Assembly: GCA_029212415.1 (NCBI GenBank) | Contig: JARGOF010000001.1 | Location: 186,001-250,000 of the forward strand | Direction: 5' to 3' | Source of the DNA: Rhizobiaceae bacterium | Lineage (GTDB): Bacteria; Pseudomonadota; Alphaproteobacteria; Rhizobiales; Rhizobiaceae | DNA length: 64,000 nt | Shown: piece after piece, positions 1 through 8,854 of the stretch | Position numbering within the stretch: the stretch's first letter is position 1 | Layout of the letters: each line of letters starts with the position of its first letter | Notes under the pieces: generated by a model | Databases searched by the model: none | Told to the model about the DNA's origin: nothing | What the model saw: only the letters and a program-made list of their open reading frames with translations | Program-made: the position numbers and the translations under genes

Positions 1-148
1 ATGCCGCACATATGCCTGGTTCCTTTGTCAGTCGCAAAGTCAGGATATCACTGGTAAGAAACAAATTCAACTAGCATGAAAATACTATCATGCATTTCGC
101 GGGGCGTTGTCTGTTCGAATTTGCTGTCAGGTGTTCTCTCAAAAGAGT
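1..148. other. Left-edge non-coding stretch
   Basis: I see no supported gene here. A 6-bp inverted repeat (GCATGA at 74-79, TCATGC at 88-93) lies in AT-rich sequence and could be an operator for a gene off the left edge. A reading frame that starts at 107 runs antisense through the XRE-cupin gene and is a shadow. Confidence 0.4.
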
Positions 149-820
149 TCAATCACCCGGGAGATAGGAAATGATCGACAAATAGCGCGCCGGCAGTTTC
201 ACCAGGTTTTCCGGACCGTGGGGCGCGTCGGCATCGAAGAAAAAACTGTCGCCGGGCTGGAGCAGATAGACGGTATCGCCGTGGCGGTATTCCACTTCGC
301 CCTCAAGCATGTAGAGAAATTCCATTCCCTCATGCTGAAAGGTTGGAAAAATATCCGAAGCTTCCGACAGGGTGATGAGATAGGGTTCGACAATCACGCC
401 GCTCGAATTGGATCCAATATGCCCCAGCAGATTGTATTGATGCCCGGCGCGGGTTCCCCTGCGTTCCATTTCGACACCGGTACCAGCCTTTGTGTGCACC
501 GCTGAACGGCGCTCTTCAAAACCGCGAAAAAATGACGTCAATGGCACGCTCAGGGCATTGGACAGGGTCTGGAGCGTGGTCAGGGATGGCGAGGTAATGC
601 CGTTTTCGATTTTCGAAAGCATGCCGATGGACAGGCCGGTCATCCTCGCCAGTTCCGCAACCGTGACGCCCTGCTGTATGCGAAAGGCCCTTACTTCCCG
701 GCCGATAGCAACTTCCAGTACCTTTTCCGTGTGACCGGATACCTTGTGGGGATCCTGACTGAGGGCCGCTTTTGTTCCTGTCGCTACAGTTGGCGAACCG
801 GTTCGGGATTTGCTGTGCAT
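149..820 (-). CDS. XRE-family regulator with C-terminal cupin domain
   Basis: A 223-residue cytoplasmic DNA-binding regulator. Residues about 40-97 form an XRE/Cro-type helix-turn-helix (REVRAFRIQQGVTVAELARM, then a recognition helix around SIGMLSKIENG). Residues about 135-218 form a small-molecule-binding cupin barrel (HEGMEFLYMLEGEVEY, PGDSFFFDADAPHG). This HTH-plus-cupin layout is typical of regulators of amine, amino-acid or sugar-acid catabolism, where the cupin is thought to sense the effector. It lies 96 nt downstream of the Zn-dehydrogenase gene on the same strand, so the two may be co-transcribed. The effector cannot be read from sequence. Confidence 0.85.
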   Translation of the reverse strand: MHSKSRTGSPTVATGTKAALSQDPHKVSGHTEKVLEVAIGREVRAFRIQQGVTVAELARMTGLSIGMLSKIENGITSPSLTTLQTLSNALSVPLTSFFRGFEERRSAVHTKAGTGVEMERRGTRAGHQYNLLGHIGSNSSGVIVEPYLITLSEASDIFPTFQHEGMEFLYMLEGEVEYRHGDTVYLLQPGDSFFFDADAPHGPENLVKLPARYLSIISYLPGD

Positions 821-916
821 GCAGATTTTCCTCTGATGGTGTCATTGTGCCAATTGACGGGGTGAAGTCCACCCCTGTCGCATGGCTGCGCCCAAGTGGG
901 AAAGGCGATCAGACAC

Positions 917-1957
917 TCATGCGAAGGTCAGTTGAACCTTGACCGCGCGGGAGCGATCTCCTGCTTCCTCAAAAGCATCCCTTGCCTGCGCAAGCGGATA
1001 GGATGCGGTGACAATGGGCTTCACATCAATTTGTCCAGTATTGAGCAGATCGGCCGCTTCGGCAAATTCTGCGTGGAACCTGTGGGTTCCCTTGAGTGTG
1101 ATTTCCTTGCCCACCAGAAGATTGAGGGGAATGGCAATATCACCGGTGACGCCCACCTGGACGATCGTGCCCTGGGGACGGATGGCTGAAATGGCCGTTT
1201 TCAACGCTACGGGCGCCGCCGAACATTCAAAAGCGACATCGAAGGTGCCGCGGTCTTCAAAAAAGGCTTCCAACGCAGCACTGTTGTCAGTGACATTGAT
1301 CGATTGCGTCGCACCCATCTGCATGGCCGCCTCGAGTGTTCTGTCCTGCAGGTCGGTCACAACAATCTGTGCCGCGCCGGCCTGGTGCGCGGCTGCAACG
1401 CAGAGCGAACCGATGGGCCCGGCACCGGTGACAAGAACGCGTTTGCCCTTGAGTGATCCGGCGCGATTGCGGGCATGCAGACAGACTGCAAGCGGCTCAC
1501 AGCACGCCGCTTCCGCAAGAGAAACATCCGGGTTGATGGCTTCGCACTGGCTTGCCTGCGCAACAATCAGATCGCGAAACGCACCCTGCTCATGGGGAAA
1601 GCGCATGGCCGAGCCATAAAAGCGCATGTTGAGGCAATGCTGATAGATGCCTTCCGCGCAGCGTTTGCAATTGTGGCAGGGCTGGCTGGGATTGAGCGCA
1701 ACCTGATCGCCAAGTGCGATATGATCAACATTCGCGCCGACCTTTTCAACCGTTCCGGCGACCTCATGGCCCAAAATGATGGGCTCGCGGACACGGATGG
1801 GTCCGAAGCCGCCGTCCTGATAGTAATGCAGGTCAGAGCCGCATATACCGCCGGCAGCAATGCGCACAAGCACCTGTCCGGGGCCGGGGGCCTCGACATC
1901 TTGCGTTTCCACGCGAATATCGTTGACGCCATATAATCTGCAGACACGCGTTTTCAT
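917..1957 (-). CDS. Zinc-dependent aldonate/polyol dehydrogenase (L-idonate or L-gulonate 5-dehydrogenase type)
   Basis: A 346-residue medium-chain Zn alcohol dehydrogenase. The catalytic-zinc motif is GICGSDLHYY (about 37-46) with GHEVAG (about 64-69). The structural-zinc cysteine cluster is CHNCKRCAEGIYQHC (about 94-108). The NAD(P) Rossmann motif is VLVTGAGPIGSLC (about 170-182). It resembles L-idonate 5-dehydrogenases, which give 5-keto-D-gluconate. The neighbouring GntR-uxuA-uxuB genes suggest an alternative: oxidation of L-gulonate to D-fructuronate, which would feed UxuB directly. Both activities occur in this family, so the substrate is an inference. Length is normal for the family. 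Confidence 0.8.
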   Translation of the reverse strand: MKTRVCRLYGVNDIRVETQDVEAPGPGQVLVRIAAGGICGSDLHYYQDGGFGPIRVREPIILGHEVAGTVEKVGANVDHIALGDQVALNPSQPCHNCKRCAEGIYQHCLNMRFYGSAMRFPHEQGAFRDLIVAQASQCEAINPDVSLAEAACCEPLAVCLHARNRAGSLKGKRVLVTGAGPIGSLCVAAAHQAGAAQIVVTDLQDRTLEAAMQMGATQSINVTDNSAALEAFFEDRGTFDVAFECSAAPVALKTAISAIRPQGTIVQVGVTGDIAIPLNLLVGKEITLKGTHRFHAEFAEAADLLNTGQIDVKPIVTASYPLAQARDAFEEAGDRSRAVKVQLTFA

Positions 1958-2119
1958 TTTTCAACATCCTGGGTCTGGCTCCGCAAAAAGAGCCCGTTTG
2001 CAAAGATTGATCAGCCAGGCCAAAGGTCGCATCGGCACTCACTTTCACAATCATCTTCTTGTTGCTTCTCCCGATAGAGACAATGCTTTTTTACCTGTTC
2101 TATTCGGCCCTTTGATTGT

Positions 2120-2815
2120 TCATTCCGGCACCTCAAAAAATTCCGGTTGCGCTGCTGCGATGTCCGGCAGTGTCGACAGAATTTCGCGAAGGTGATCACG
2201 CATGGCCCTGTTGGCAATTTGTGGGTCGCCAGCGGCAATGGCATTGACCACTGTTTCGTGTTGGGCGATCAATTTGCGCATGGGAAAGCGGATGAATGAC
2301 AGGTAGCGCACCCGGTCCATCTGCGCCTTGATGTCTTCGATGACCCCCCATGCGTAGGTCTTTCCGGCGGCTTCCGCGAGAGTGCGGTGGAAGCGTTCGT
2401 CCAGTTCCATGAAGCGGGAGCCGTCCTTTTCCTCTGTGTTCTGCTGCAACAGAATCTGTTTCTTCAGTTCCGCCACCACTGCCGGGTCTGCCTTGGTCGC
2501 GACCATCTTGACAATATCCGCCTCGATCGCCTCGCGCACAAAGCGCGCATCCATGACGGCTGCCATGGATATTTTCCGGACCAATGTGCCGCGCTGAGGG
2601 CGTACTTGAACCAGGCCCTGCTCGGTCAGCTTGATGAAGGCTTCTCGAACCGGTTGACGGCTCAGCGTGTAGGTGCGGGCAATTTCCGCCTCTGATATCA
2701 GGGTTCCGGGCCTGATGTCCGCTCGGATGATCCGCTCACGCAAAATGCGATAGAGTTGTGGCCCTATCGGCGTTCGCGGGTCTATTTTCCATGCGGGGTT
2801 CGTCTGAATGGCCAA
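2120..2815 (-). CDS. GntR-family (FCD domain) transcriptional regulator
   Basis: A winged-helix GntR domain (GPQLYRILRERIIRADIRPG, then SEAEIARTYTLSRQPVREAF) is followed by an all-helical FCD ligand domain containing D-x-x-FH (DERFHRTLAEAAG) and the metal-type histidine in AQHETVVNAI. I chose the TTG at 2815 because a GGAGG (2823-2827) sits 7 nt before it. The frame stays open to an upstream start at 2869, but that start falls inside the palindrome at 2859-2883, which looks like an operator. The resulting protein is 231 residues. The gene diverges from uxuA-uxuB and probably represses hexuronate/aldonate genes, with a sugar acid as inducer (inference). Confidence 0.85.
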   Translation of the reverse strand: MAIQTNPAWKIDPRTPIGPQLYRILRERIIRADIRPGTLISEAEIARTYTLSRQPVREAFIKLTEQGLVQVRPQRGTLVRKISMAAVMDARFVREAIEADIVKMVATKADPAVVAELKKQILLQQNTEEKDGSRFMELDERFHRTLAEAAGKTYAWGVIEDIKAQMDRVRYLSFIRFPMRKLIAQHETVVNAIAAGDPQIANRAMRDHLREILSTLPDIAAAQPEFFEVPE

Positions 2816-2858
2816 GAAATATCCTCCAATTAAGTCTATATGCCATGCTACCATACTA

Positions 2859-2883
2859 GTTAACATCAAATTTTGATGTTAAC
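2859..2883. promoter_or_regulatory. Candidate GntR operator, 12-bp inverted repeat
   Basis: GTTAACATCAAA (2859-2870) and TTTGATGTTAAC (2872-2883) are exact reverse complements separated by one T at 2871. The dyad lies between the divergent GntR gene and uxuA. The position and symmetry fit an operator for a dimeric regulator controlling both directions. Confidence 0.6.
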
Positions 2884-2911
2884 GAACAGCTATTGCTTGG
2901 CCGGTCCGGAC

Positions 2912-2943
2912 GACTTGCCGGTCTGGGTGACTTGCCGGTCTGG
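2912..2943. repeat. Short tandem repeat, 17-bp period
   Basis: A 15-nt unit GACTTGCCGGTCTGG occurs at 2912-2926 and again at 2929-2943, with a degenerate third copy just upstream (about 2897-2910). It lies in the leader between the candidate operator and uxuA. Confidence 0.6.
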
Positions 2944-3015
2944 ACGATTTGGATGTCGTGGTGACGAGCCATGACAATGTAATGGTCATCGGTCAGGGAA
3001 ACTGTTGGAGGGGTG

Positions 3016-4233
3016 ATGAAACAGACTTGGCGTTGGTTTGGTCCCGGTGACCTCGTGTCCATTGATGATATTTCGCAGGCGGGAGCCGAAGGTATTGTGT
3101 CAGCATTGCATCACATTCCCAGTGGTGCCCTCTGGACGGCAGATGAAATTGCAAGACGCCAGGCGGACATCAGCCACTTCAAGGAGGGTTCTGCCTCGGG
3201 TCTTGCCTGGGACGTGGTGGAAAGCCTTCCCGTTTCTGAGGACATCAAGAAACAGAAGGGCGACTGGCGCGAACATATTGCCCATTACAAGCAAAGTCTG
3301 CGCAATATTGCCGCCGCCGGTATTGAGGTCCTGTGCTATAATTTCATGCCTGTTCTTGACTGGACACGCACGGATCTTGCCTGGCGGCTGCCCCATGGTG
3401 GCACCTGCATGCGCTTCGACTATGTGGATTTTGCCGTTTTCGACATTCACATTCTCAAACGACCGGGCGCCGAAGCGGATTTTCCTGCTGACGTGATGGC
3501 TGAGGCAAAACAGCGCTTCGCGGCAATGAGCGATGAAACCTGCGACAGGCTTGCCAAAAACGTTGCTTTTGGTCTTCCCGGTGCAGCAGAAAAACTGACG
3601 CTGGATGATGTTCGCCTGCATTTGAGCGAGTATGACGCAATCAGCAAGGCACAATTGCGTTCGCATTACATTGCTTTCCTCGAGGAAGTTATTCCCGTTG
3701 CCGAGTCTCTCGGTATTCGTATGTGTTGCCACCCGGATGATCCGCCTTTCGGACTTCTCGGTCTGCCGCGCGTCATGTCAACCGAGAGTGACTACCGAAC
3801 GATTCTCGACGCTGTCGATTCGCCGTCCAATGGCATCACGCTTTGTTCCGGCTCTCTTGGGGTGCGACCGGACAATGACTTGCCTGGCATGATGCGGCGA
3901 CTGGGTGACAGGGTGCATTTCCTTCATCTGCGCAACGTCAAGCGCGAGAGTGCGGCGATTCAAGGTTCCTTTTACGAAGCCGAGCATCTGGGCGGTGACA
4001 CCGATATGGTGGCGCTGATCGCCGAAGTTCTGCGCGAAGAGGCGCGCCGCAAAAGGGCAGGGCGACAGGACCATCTGATTCCCATGCGGCCGGACCACGG
4101 ACAGGATATTCTCGATGATCTGACGCGGCGGACCCAACCGGGTTACCCGTCCATCGGCCGGTTGAAGGGCCTTGCCGAATTGCGCGGGGTCGCCGCCGCA
4201 CTTTCCCATTCGACAGCAGGATTGAATTCATGA
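3016..4233 (+). CDS. uxuA: Mannonate dehydratase
   Basis: A 405-residue cytoplasmic enzyme that dehydrates D-mannonate to 2-keto-3-deoxy-D-gluconate. The N-terminus KQTWRWFGPGD is the family signature. Further conserved parts are CCHPDDPPFG (about 241-250), the cysteine of LCSGSLGV, the HLRN histidine, and RPDHG near the C-terminus; these correspond to the metal-binding TIM-barrel residues of UxuA. The ATG at 3016 follows a GGAGGGG (3007-3013); a GTG one codon upstream (3013) is in frame but overlaps that Shine-Dalgarno sequence. The stop overlaps the uxuB start by 4 nt, so translation is probably coupled. Confidence 0.95.
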   Translation: MKQTWRWFGPGDLVSIDDISQAGAEGIVSALHHIPSGALWTADEIARRQADISHFKEGSASGLAWDVVESLPVSEDIKKQKGDWREHIAHYKQSLRNIAAAGIEVLCYNFMPVLDWTRTDLAWRLPHGGTCMRFDYVDFAVFDIHILKRPGAEADFPADVMAEAKQRFAAMSDETCDRLAKNVAFGLPGAAEKLTLDDVRLHLSEYDAISKAQLRSHYIAFLEEVIPVAESLGIRMCCHPDDPPFGLLGLPRVMSTESDYRTILDAVDSPSNGITLCSGSLGVRPDNDLPGMMRRLGDRVHFLHLRNVKRESAAIQGSFYEAEHLGGDTDMVALIAEVLREEARRKRAGRQDHLIPMRPDHGQDILDDLTRRTQPGYPSIGRLKGLAELRGVAAALSHSTAGLNS

Positions 4234-5717
4234 CTCGTGTTCCTCGTCTTGACGCATTGAAGGATGTTGTCTCCGGGGTGCAATTGCCGGGCTATGCGCC
4301 GCAAACCCATGGCGCCGGCATTGTGCATCTGGGCATCGGCGCTTTTCATCGCGCCCATCAGGCTGTCTATACGGATGATGCGCTTGCAGATGGCGGCGGC
4401 GATTGGCGGATCATCGGCGTCAGCCTGCGCGGAACCGATGTTGCCGATGCGCTCAATGCACAAAACGGGCTATACACGCTGCTTGAGCGCAGTGAAGCAG
4501 GAACCCATGCGCGGATTATCGCCAGCGTTGCGCGTGTGATTGCCGCAACACGAGACAGGGCCGGTGTCATGAAGGCATTGATCGATCCTGCGACGCGTAT
4601 TGTCAGTATGACGGTTACGGAAAAAGCCTATGGCATTCAGCGCGACACCGGCCGCGTTGATTTGGCCCATCCGGCGATTGCCCATGACTTTGCCGATCCG
4701 CAAAACCCGATTGGTGTGATCGGTTTTCTGTGTGAAGGCCTGCGGTTGCGACGGGCTGAAGGCTTGACTCCTTTTACTGTTCTTTGTTGTGACAATCTGC
4801 CGGAGAACGGCAAGATGGTGCGCGCCTGCATGGTGGATTTTGCCAAACGTGTGGATGCGGATCTGGGAGACTGGATCGCCTCACAGGTTGCATTCCCCAG
4901 CACCATGGTTGATCGCATTACACCGGCATCGACGGAAAAAACCTTGCTGGATGTGGCGCGCATGGTCGGGGCTGAAGACCAGGCGGCCATTGAGACAGAG
5001 CCTTTTATCCAATGGGTGATCGAAGATCATTTCCCGCAGGGGCGCCCTGCCTGGGAGGCCGGTGGTGCGATCTTCGTCGACGATGTGGCGCCTTACGAGC
5101 AGATGAAGCTGAGCATGCTCAATGGCGCCCATTCAATGATTGCCTATGCGGGGTTTCTGGCCGGTTGCACCTATGTGCGCGATGCCATGGGCAATTCGGG
5201 TCTTTCGCAATTGGTGGCGCGGCACTTAAGCGCTGTGGCAGCGACGCTTGAGCCGCTTTCAGGCATTGATCTGGGCGCCTATGGGCAGGCGCTTGAAGCG
5301 CGTTTCTGCAATCCGGAAATCGCCCATGAGACCTATCAGATCGCCATGGATGGAACAGAAAAACTGCCGCAGAGATTGCTCGAGCCGGCCCTCAAGGCGC
5401 TGCACAACGGGCAGGACCTTCGCCCCTTTGCTTTCGCCGTTGCCGCATGGATGCGCTATTGTCTGGGCAAGCGCGAAGATGGCACAGGATATGCCTTGCG
5501 CGATCCGCGCGAAGCTCGCATCGCTGCCGCGCTGGCAGAAGCAACGACGGACGCCGGGTCGATATCCGACGCGCTGCATGGGTTGTCGGATGTCTTTCCG
5601 GCAGAGTTGCGCGATCAAGCGCCCTGGCGGGAAATGGTCGAGGCGATCCTCTCAGTCATTCTCGAAGGGGGCATGCAATCGGCCATTGACCTTGAAGCCC
5701 GGCAGTTTCAACGGTGA
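4230..5717 (+). CDS. uxuB: Mannitol dehydrogenase family, D-mannonate oxidoreductase (fructuronate reductase)
   Basis: A 495-residue polyol-specific long-chain dehydrogenase. It has an N-terminal Rossmann region (IVHLGIGAFHRAHQAVYTDD, about 30-49) and the conserved MLNGAHSMIAY segment near residue 295 in the catalytic domain. The length fits UxuB/MtlK proteins. The overlap with uxuA supports fructuronate reductase, which reversibly converts D-fructuronate to D-mannonate with NAD(H). Mannitol or arabinitol dehydrogenase activity is the sequence-level alternative, but context makes it less likely. Confidence 0.9.
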   Translation: MTRVPRLDALKDVVSGVQLPGYAPQTHGAGIVHLGIGAFHRAHQAVYTDDALADGGGDWRIIGVSLRGTDVADALNAQNGLYTLLERSEAGTHARIIASVARVIAATRDRAGVMKALIDPATRIVSMTVTEKAYGIQRDTGRVDLAHPAIAHDFADPQNPIGVIGFLCEGLRLRRAEGLTPFTVLCCDNLPENGKMVRACMVDFAKRVDADLGDWIASQVAFPSTMVDRITPASTEKTLLDVARMVGAEDQAAIETEPFIQWVIEDHFPQGRPAWEAGGAIFVDDVAPYEQMKLSMLNGAHSMIAYAGFLAGCTYVRDAMGNSGLSQLVARHLSAVAATLEPLSGIDLGAYGQALEARFCNPEIAHETYQIAMDGTEKLPQRLLEPALKALHNGQDLRPFAFAVAAWMRYCLGKREDGTGYALRDPREARIAAALAEATTDAGSISDALHGLSDVFPAELRDQAPWREMVEAILSVILEGGMQSAIDLEARQFQR

Positions 5718-5803
5718 CGGATGTTTGAAACTCCAGGAGTGGTGTCCGCCAGGATCCACTGAATCATGGAGAAAGGGGCCATTGGACAGGGCGAATGTTG
5801 CTG

Positions 5804-6811
5804 TCATTCGCTTGGCAGGTTTTCGCGAAAGACAATCTGTAGCCGAGGCGGCACCATGCGATAGGGAACGCCTCTGACTTCGTGAACCAGGGTTGTCAGT
5901 GCTTCGCGGACTTCCAAACGTGCGTTCTGATCAATCAGTGCGTCCAGCGTGCCATGCAGCAAAAGGCTCTTGTTTCCATCGGTCAGATCATGGGCGATAA
6001 AGATGATTTCCCTGGCGCGCCCTGTCCGTTCAAGCACGGTGGCGATCCCGGCCGTCCCTCCACCGGCATTGTAGACAGCGGCCAGGTCGGAGTGTTGTTC
6101 GAGAATTTCAGCCATTGCAATCTCGGCAAGCGCACGGCGGTCCTGCACTTCGCGATGGGCCACGACCTCAAGGTCGGGGAATTCCTCGCGCAGGATTTGG
6201 CGAAAGCCCATTTCGCGTTCCTGATGCCCCCTGTAGGAAAGTGATCCGGCAAAAAACGCGACCTTGCCGGGTCGGGCACGGGTCAGGCGACCAATCAGGT
6301 ATCCGGCCATGCGGCCGGCCTGCATATCGTCGATCCCGATATAACCAAGATGGTCAACTGTTCTGACATCAGAGCCAATGGTGGCAACGGCCATGCCTGC
6401 CGACACGAGACCCCTGAGGGCTTCGCGGACGATGGGATGATCGACGGCCAGCATGGCAATGCCATCGACGCGATGGCGAAGGGATGTGAATTTTTCGACC
6501 AGTGCGACGGAATCAAACCCGCGCACCAGTTCCACGGTCGCGCTGACCTGCTGCATGAGCGCGGCCTGCTCTTCGACATGTCGGGCAAGTTCATGCACAA
6601 ACGTATTGGTGCCCTCTGGCAGGATGAAGGCCAGGCGAACAGCTCTTGGCAGATCCGCCTTTATTTCAAGGTAGCCAATCTGGGAGGCTGCTTTGAAAAC
6701 CCGCCGCTTCATGCGTTCGCTGACGCCCGGCCGATCATTCATAACACGATCCACGGTCGCCAGAGACACATCTGCATGCACTGCAACGTCGGCGAGGGTG
6801 GGATTGGACAT
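5804..6811 (-). CDS. LacI-family transcriptional regulator
   Basis: A 335-residue repressor-type protein. The N-terminal LacI helix-turn-helix is TLADVAVHADVSLATVDRVM with NDRPGVSERMKRRV after it. A periplasmic-binding-protein-like effector domain follows (about 60-335). I used the ATG at 6811 (MSNPTL); in-frame TTG/GTG codons up to 6826 have no better ribosome site. The gene diverges from the sugar catabolism/ABC operon starting at 7338 and is its likely regulator. Its domain resembles the periplasmic sugar-binding proteins, so it may sense the imported sugar or an intermediate. Confidence 0.88.
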   Translation of the reverse strand: MSNPTLADVAVHADVSLATVDRVMNDRPGVSERMKRRVFKAASQIGYLEIKADLPRAVRLAFILPEGTNTFVHELARHVEEQAALMQQVSATVELVRGFDSVALVEKFTSLRHRVDGIAMLAVDHPIVREALRGLVSAGMAVATIGSDVRTVDHLGYIGIDDMQAGRMAGYLIGRLTRARPGKVAFFAGSLSYRGHQEREMGFRQILREEFPDLEVVAHREVQDRRALAEIAMAEILEQHSDLAAVYNAGGGTAGIATVLERTGRAREIIFIAHDLTDGNKSLLLHGTLDALIDQNARLEVREALTTLVHEVRGVPYRMVPPRLQIVFRENLPSE

Positions 6812-7337
6812 GGCGTTCACAATCAAGGATTGAGGTAAAATGAGGTATTCCAGATCAGAAAGACAAAGTCAATTGTTGAATCGCCTGCAGAATTTGGTTT
6901 AAAAGAACCGGCAACACATCAAAAAGCGTCTGAATATGATTGACTCATGATGGGTTTGGCTCCAAGCCTAATCCGGGAGCAGCGCTGGGACGAAGAGGGA
7001 GGATGGCGATGGCGACACTATACGGCGGATCTCATTCACCCAATTCACGGGTCGAATGGTCCAGAAATTCTTTGCAGATTGGCGTTGTTGGACTGTCGGC
7101 ACTGGACGATGGTTCGGGTCGTTTGACGCGCCTGTTGGATTTCAATTCAGCCATCGGTTGTCATTCAGCGATCTGTCCCCGGCAACTGGCACACAATAAT
7201 CAACCTGAAGACAACGGACTTGGCGGGAGCCTATTTTCTGGCGGCTTTCTGGCGACCTTTGGTGCTGGTCATATTCCGGCCCCCGAACAGGTGACCCCTC
7301 TTGATCACGAAGGGCCGGCGTTTGCAGGGGGCGGTGC
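6812..7337. other. 526-bp region between LacI gene and sugar operon
   Basis: This should hold the divergent promoters for the LacI gene and the nine-gene operon. A 133-codon open frame (6940-7341, plus strand) has no recognisable motif or ribosome site, so I do not call it a gene. I found no convincing LacI-type CG-centred palindrome by eye. Confidence 0.4.
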
Positions 7338-8114
7338 ATGATCGTAGGGCTGACGGACAAGGTCATCCTGGTGACAGGCGCGGCCAGTGGGATTGGCGCA
7401 GCCATTGCCGAGGCGGCCGCAGAGGCTGGCGCCACGGGGTTGCTGCTGGCGGACAAGGACGCTGCTGGTCTGGCGCGCATGCGTGAAAGGCTTCCTGCTG
7501 AAATCGTGCACACCTGTGTCGCTGATCTGGCTGATCGGGCGGCGCCAAAGCGTATTGCGGAGGCAGCGGTTGCGGCGTTTGGACGGATGGATGGCCTGGT
7601 GAACGCGGCGGGTTTGACGACCCGTGGCGGCGTTCGCGATGGATCGGTCGAAGACTGGGACGACATCTTCGCCGTCAATGCAAGGGCCGCTTTCTTTTTG
7701 ATGCAGGCGAGTGTGCAGGACATGTTGGCCCGCAAATCGCCGGGCACAATCGTCAATATTCTGTCGATGAATGCGCATTGTGGTACGCCGGAGCTTGCAA
7801 TTTACGCGGCAAGCAAAGGGGCATTGTCCACATTGACTAAAAATGCCGCCCATGCGCATTTGTCAGATCGTATCCGTGTCAACGGTATCAATCTTGGTTG
7901 GGTCAACACACCCCATGAGCATCAGATGCAATCAGTGACCATGGCGCGTGGTGAGGCCTGGGCCGAAGAAGCAGCGGCGCGTCTGCCACTTGGCCATCTG
8001 ATCACGGCCGAGGACGCGGCGCGGCTTGCCACTTATCTTCTCAGTGACGCATCTGCACCCATGACAGGTTTGGCACTTGATCTGGAACAACATGTAACGG
8101 GGGCACCGGCCTGA
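7338..8114 (+). CDS. Short-chain dehydrogenase/reductase
   Basis: A 258-residue classical SDR. The NAD(P)-binding motif is VTGAASGIG (12-20), followed by a diverged NNAG (NAAG in DGLVNAAGLTT). The catalytic serine lies in NILSMNAHCG and the Y-x-x-x-K in YAASKG. It is the first gene of an operon that also carries a sugar ABC importer, so it probably oxidises or reduces a sugar, polyol or keto-sugar. The stop overlaps the next start by 1 nt (TGATG). The substrate is unknown; gluconate 5-dehydrogenase-like activity is one possibility. Confidence 0.85.
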   Translation: MIVGLTDKVILVTGAASGIGAAIAEAAAEAGATGLLLADKDAAGLARMRERLPAEIVHTCVADLADRAAPKRIAEAAVAAFGRMDGLVNAAGLTTRGGVRDGSVEDWDDIFAVNARAAFFLMQASVQDMLARKSPGTIVNILSMNAHCGTPELAIYAASKGALSTLTKNAAHAHLSDRIRVNGINLGWVNTPHEHQMQSVTMARGEAWAEEAAARLPLGHLITAEDAARLATYLLSDASAPMTGLALDLEQHVTGAPA

Positions 8115-8827
8115 TGTTTGATTTCGCGGATAAACACGTGCTTGTAGTCGGAGCCAGCAAGGCCGGGATCGGTGCGGCGATCGCAAGGGCCTTCAAACAG
8201 GCGGGCGCCAAGGTTGCCATCACCGGAGTGGAGGATCAGCCTGCGCCCGAGGATCGGGATGCCTTCATCTACCACCAGCTTGATGTCACCGATGCGGCGG
8301 CTGTCGTTGCATTGGCAGCAAAGACATCAAGACTCGATATTCTGATCAATGGAGCCGCGATCACTGCCCGTGGCGAGGAAATGGACCCGGCTTTTTTTGA
8401 GAAGGTTGTGGACGTCAACCTGCACGGCACTTTTCGCGTGGCAGAGGCGTTTCACGGGCTTCTTTCCAGGCAGGGCGGCAGTCTGATCAATATTGCGTCC
8501 ATGTATGCCCAGTTCGGAAGCCCCAAAAATCCGGCCTACGGCGCAAGCAAGGCTGCTGTAACGCAACTGACCAAATCGCTGGCGATTGCCTGGGCGCCGG
8601 ACAAAATCCGGGTCAATGCCATCGCGCCGGGATTCATTGTCACGGCCCAATCGGCAAGAAGCCGGACCGATCCGGTGCATGTGGCCAATGTCAATGCGCG
8701 TACGCCACTGGGGCGCTGGGGGCAGCCGGAGGATATTGCCGGAGCGACATTGTTTCTGGCATCAGACTCTGCACAATTCATAACCGGTGCGTGTATCCCG
8801 GTTGACGGAGGCTATTCTGTTGCGTGA
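8114..8827 (+). CDS. Short-chain dehydrogenase/reductase
   Basis: A 237-residue SDR with a slightly atypical dinucleotide motif ([13 protein letters not shown] instead of TGxxxGIG), a diverged NNAG (INGAAI), the serine in [10 protein letters not shown] and an intact YGASK catalytic motif. The C-terminal signature is [14 protein letters not shown]. It is translationally coupled to the preceding SDR by a 1-nt overlap. Two adjacent, dissimilar SDRs in one sugar operon suggest two redox steps on the same carbon skeleton, for example an oxidation and a later reduction (inference). Confidence 0.85.
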   Translation: MFDFADKHVLVVGASKAGIGAAIARAFKQAGAKVAITGVEDQPAPEDRDAFIYHQLDVTDAAAVVALAAKTSRLDILINGAAITARGEEMDPAFFEKVVDVNLHGTFRVAEAFHGLLSRQGGSLINIASMYAQFGSPKNPAYGASKAAVTQLTKSLAIAWAPDKIRVNAIAPGFIVTAQSARSRTDPVHVANVNARTPLGRWGQPEDIAGATLFLASDSAQFITGACIPVDGGYSVA

Positions 8828-8854
8828 TGCTGTGAAGAGGGGAAGCCTTGAAAA

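Noticed and set aside
107-505. 132-codon plus-strand frame
   Set aside because: It is antisense to the XRE-cupin gene, which has clear domains; no motif or ribosome site.
6940-7341. 133-codon plus-strand frame before the first SDR
   Set aside because: No recognisable motif, no ribosome site and low-complexity Gly-rich end; treated as promoter region.
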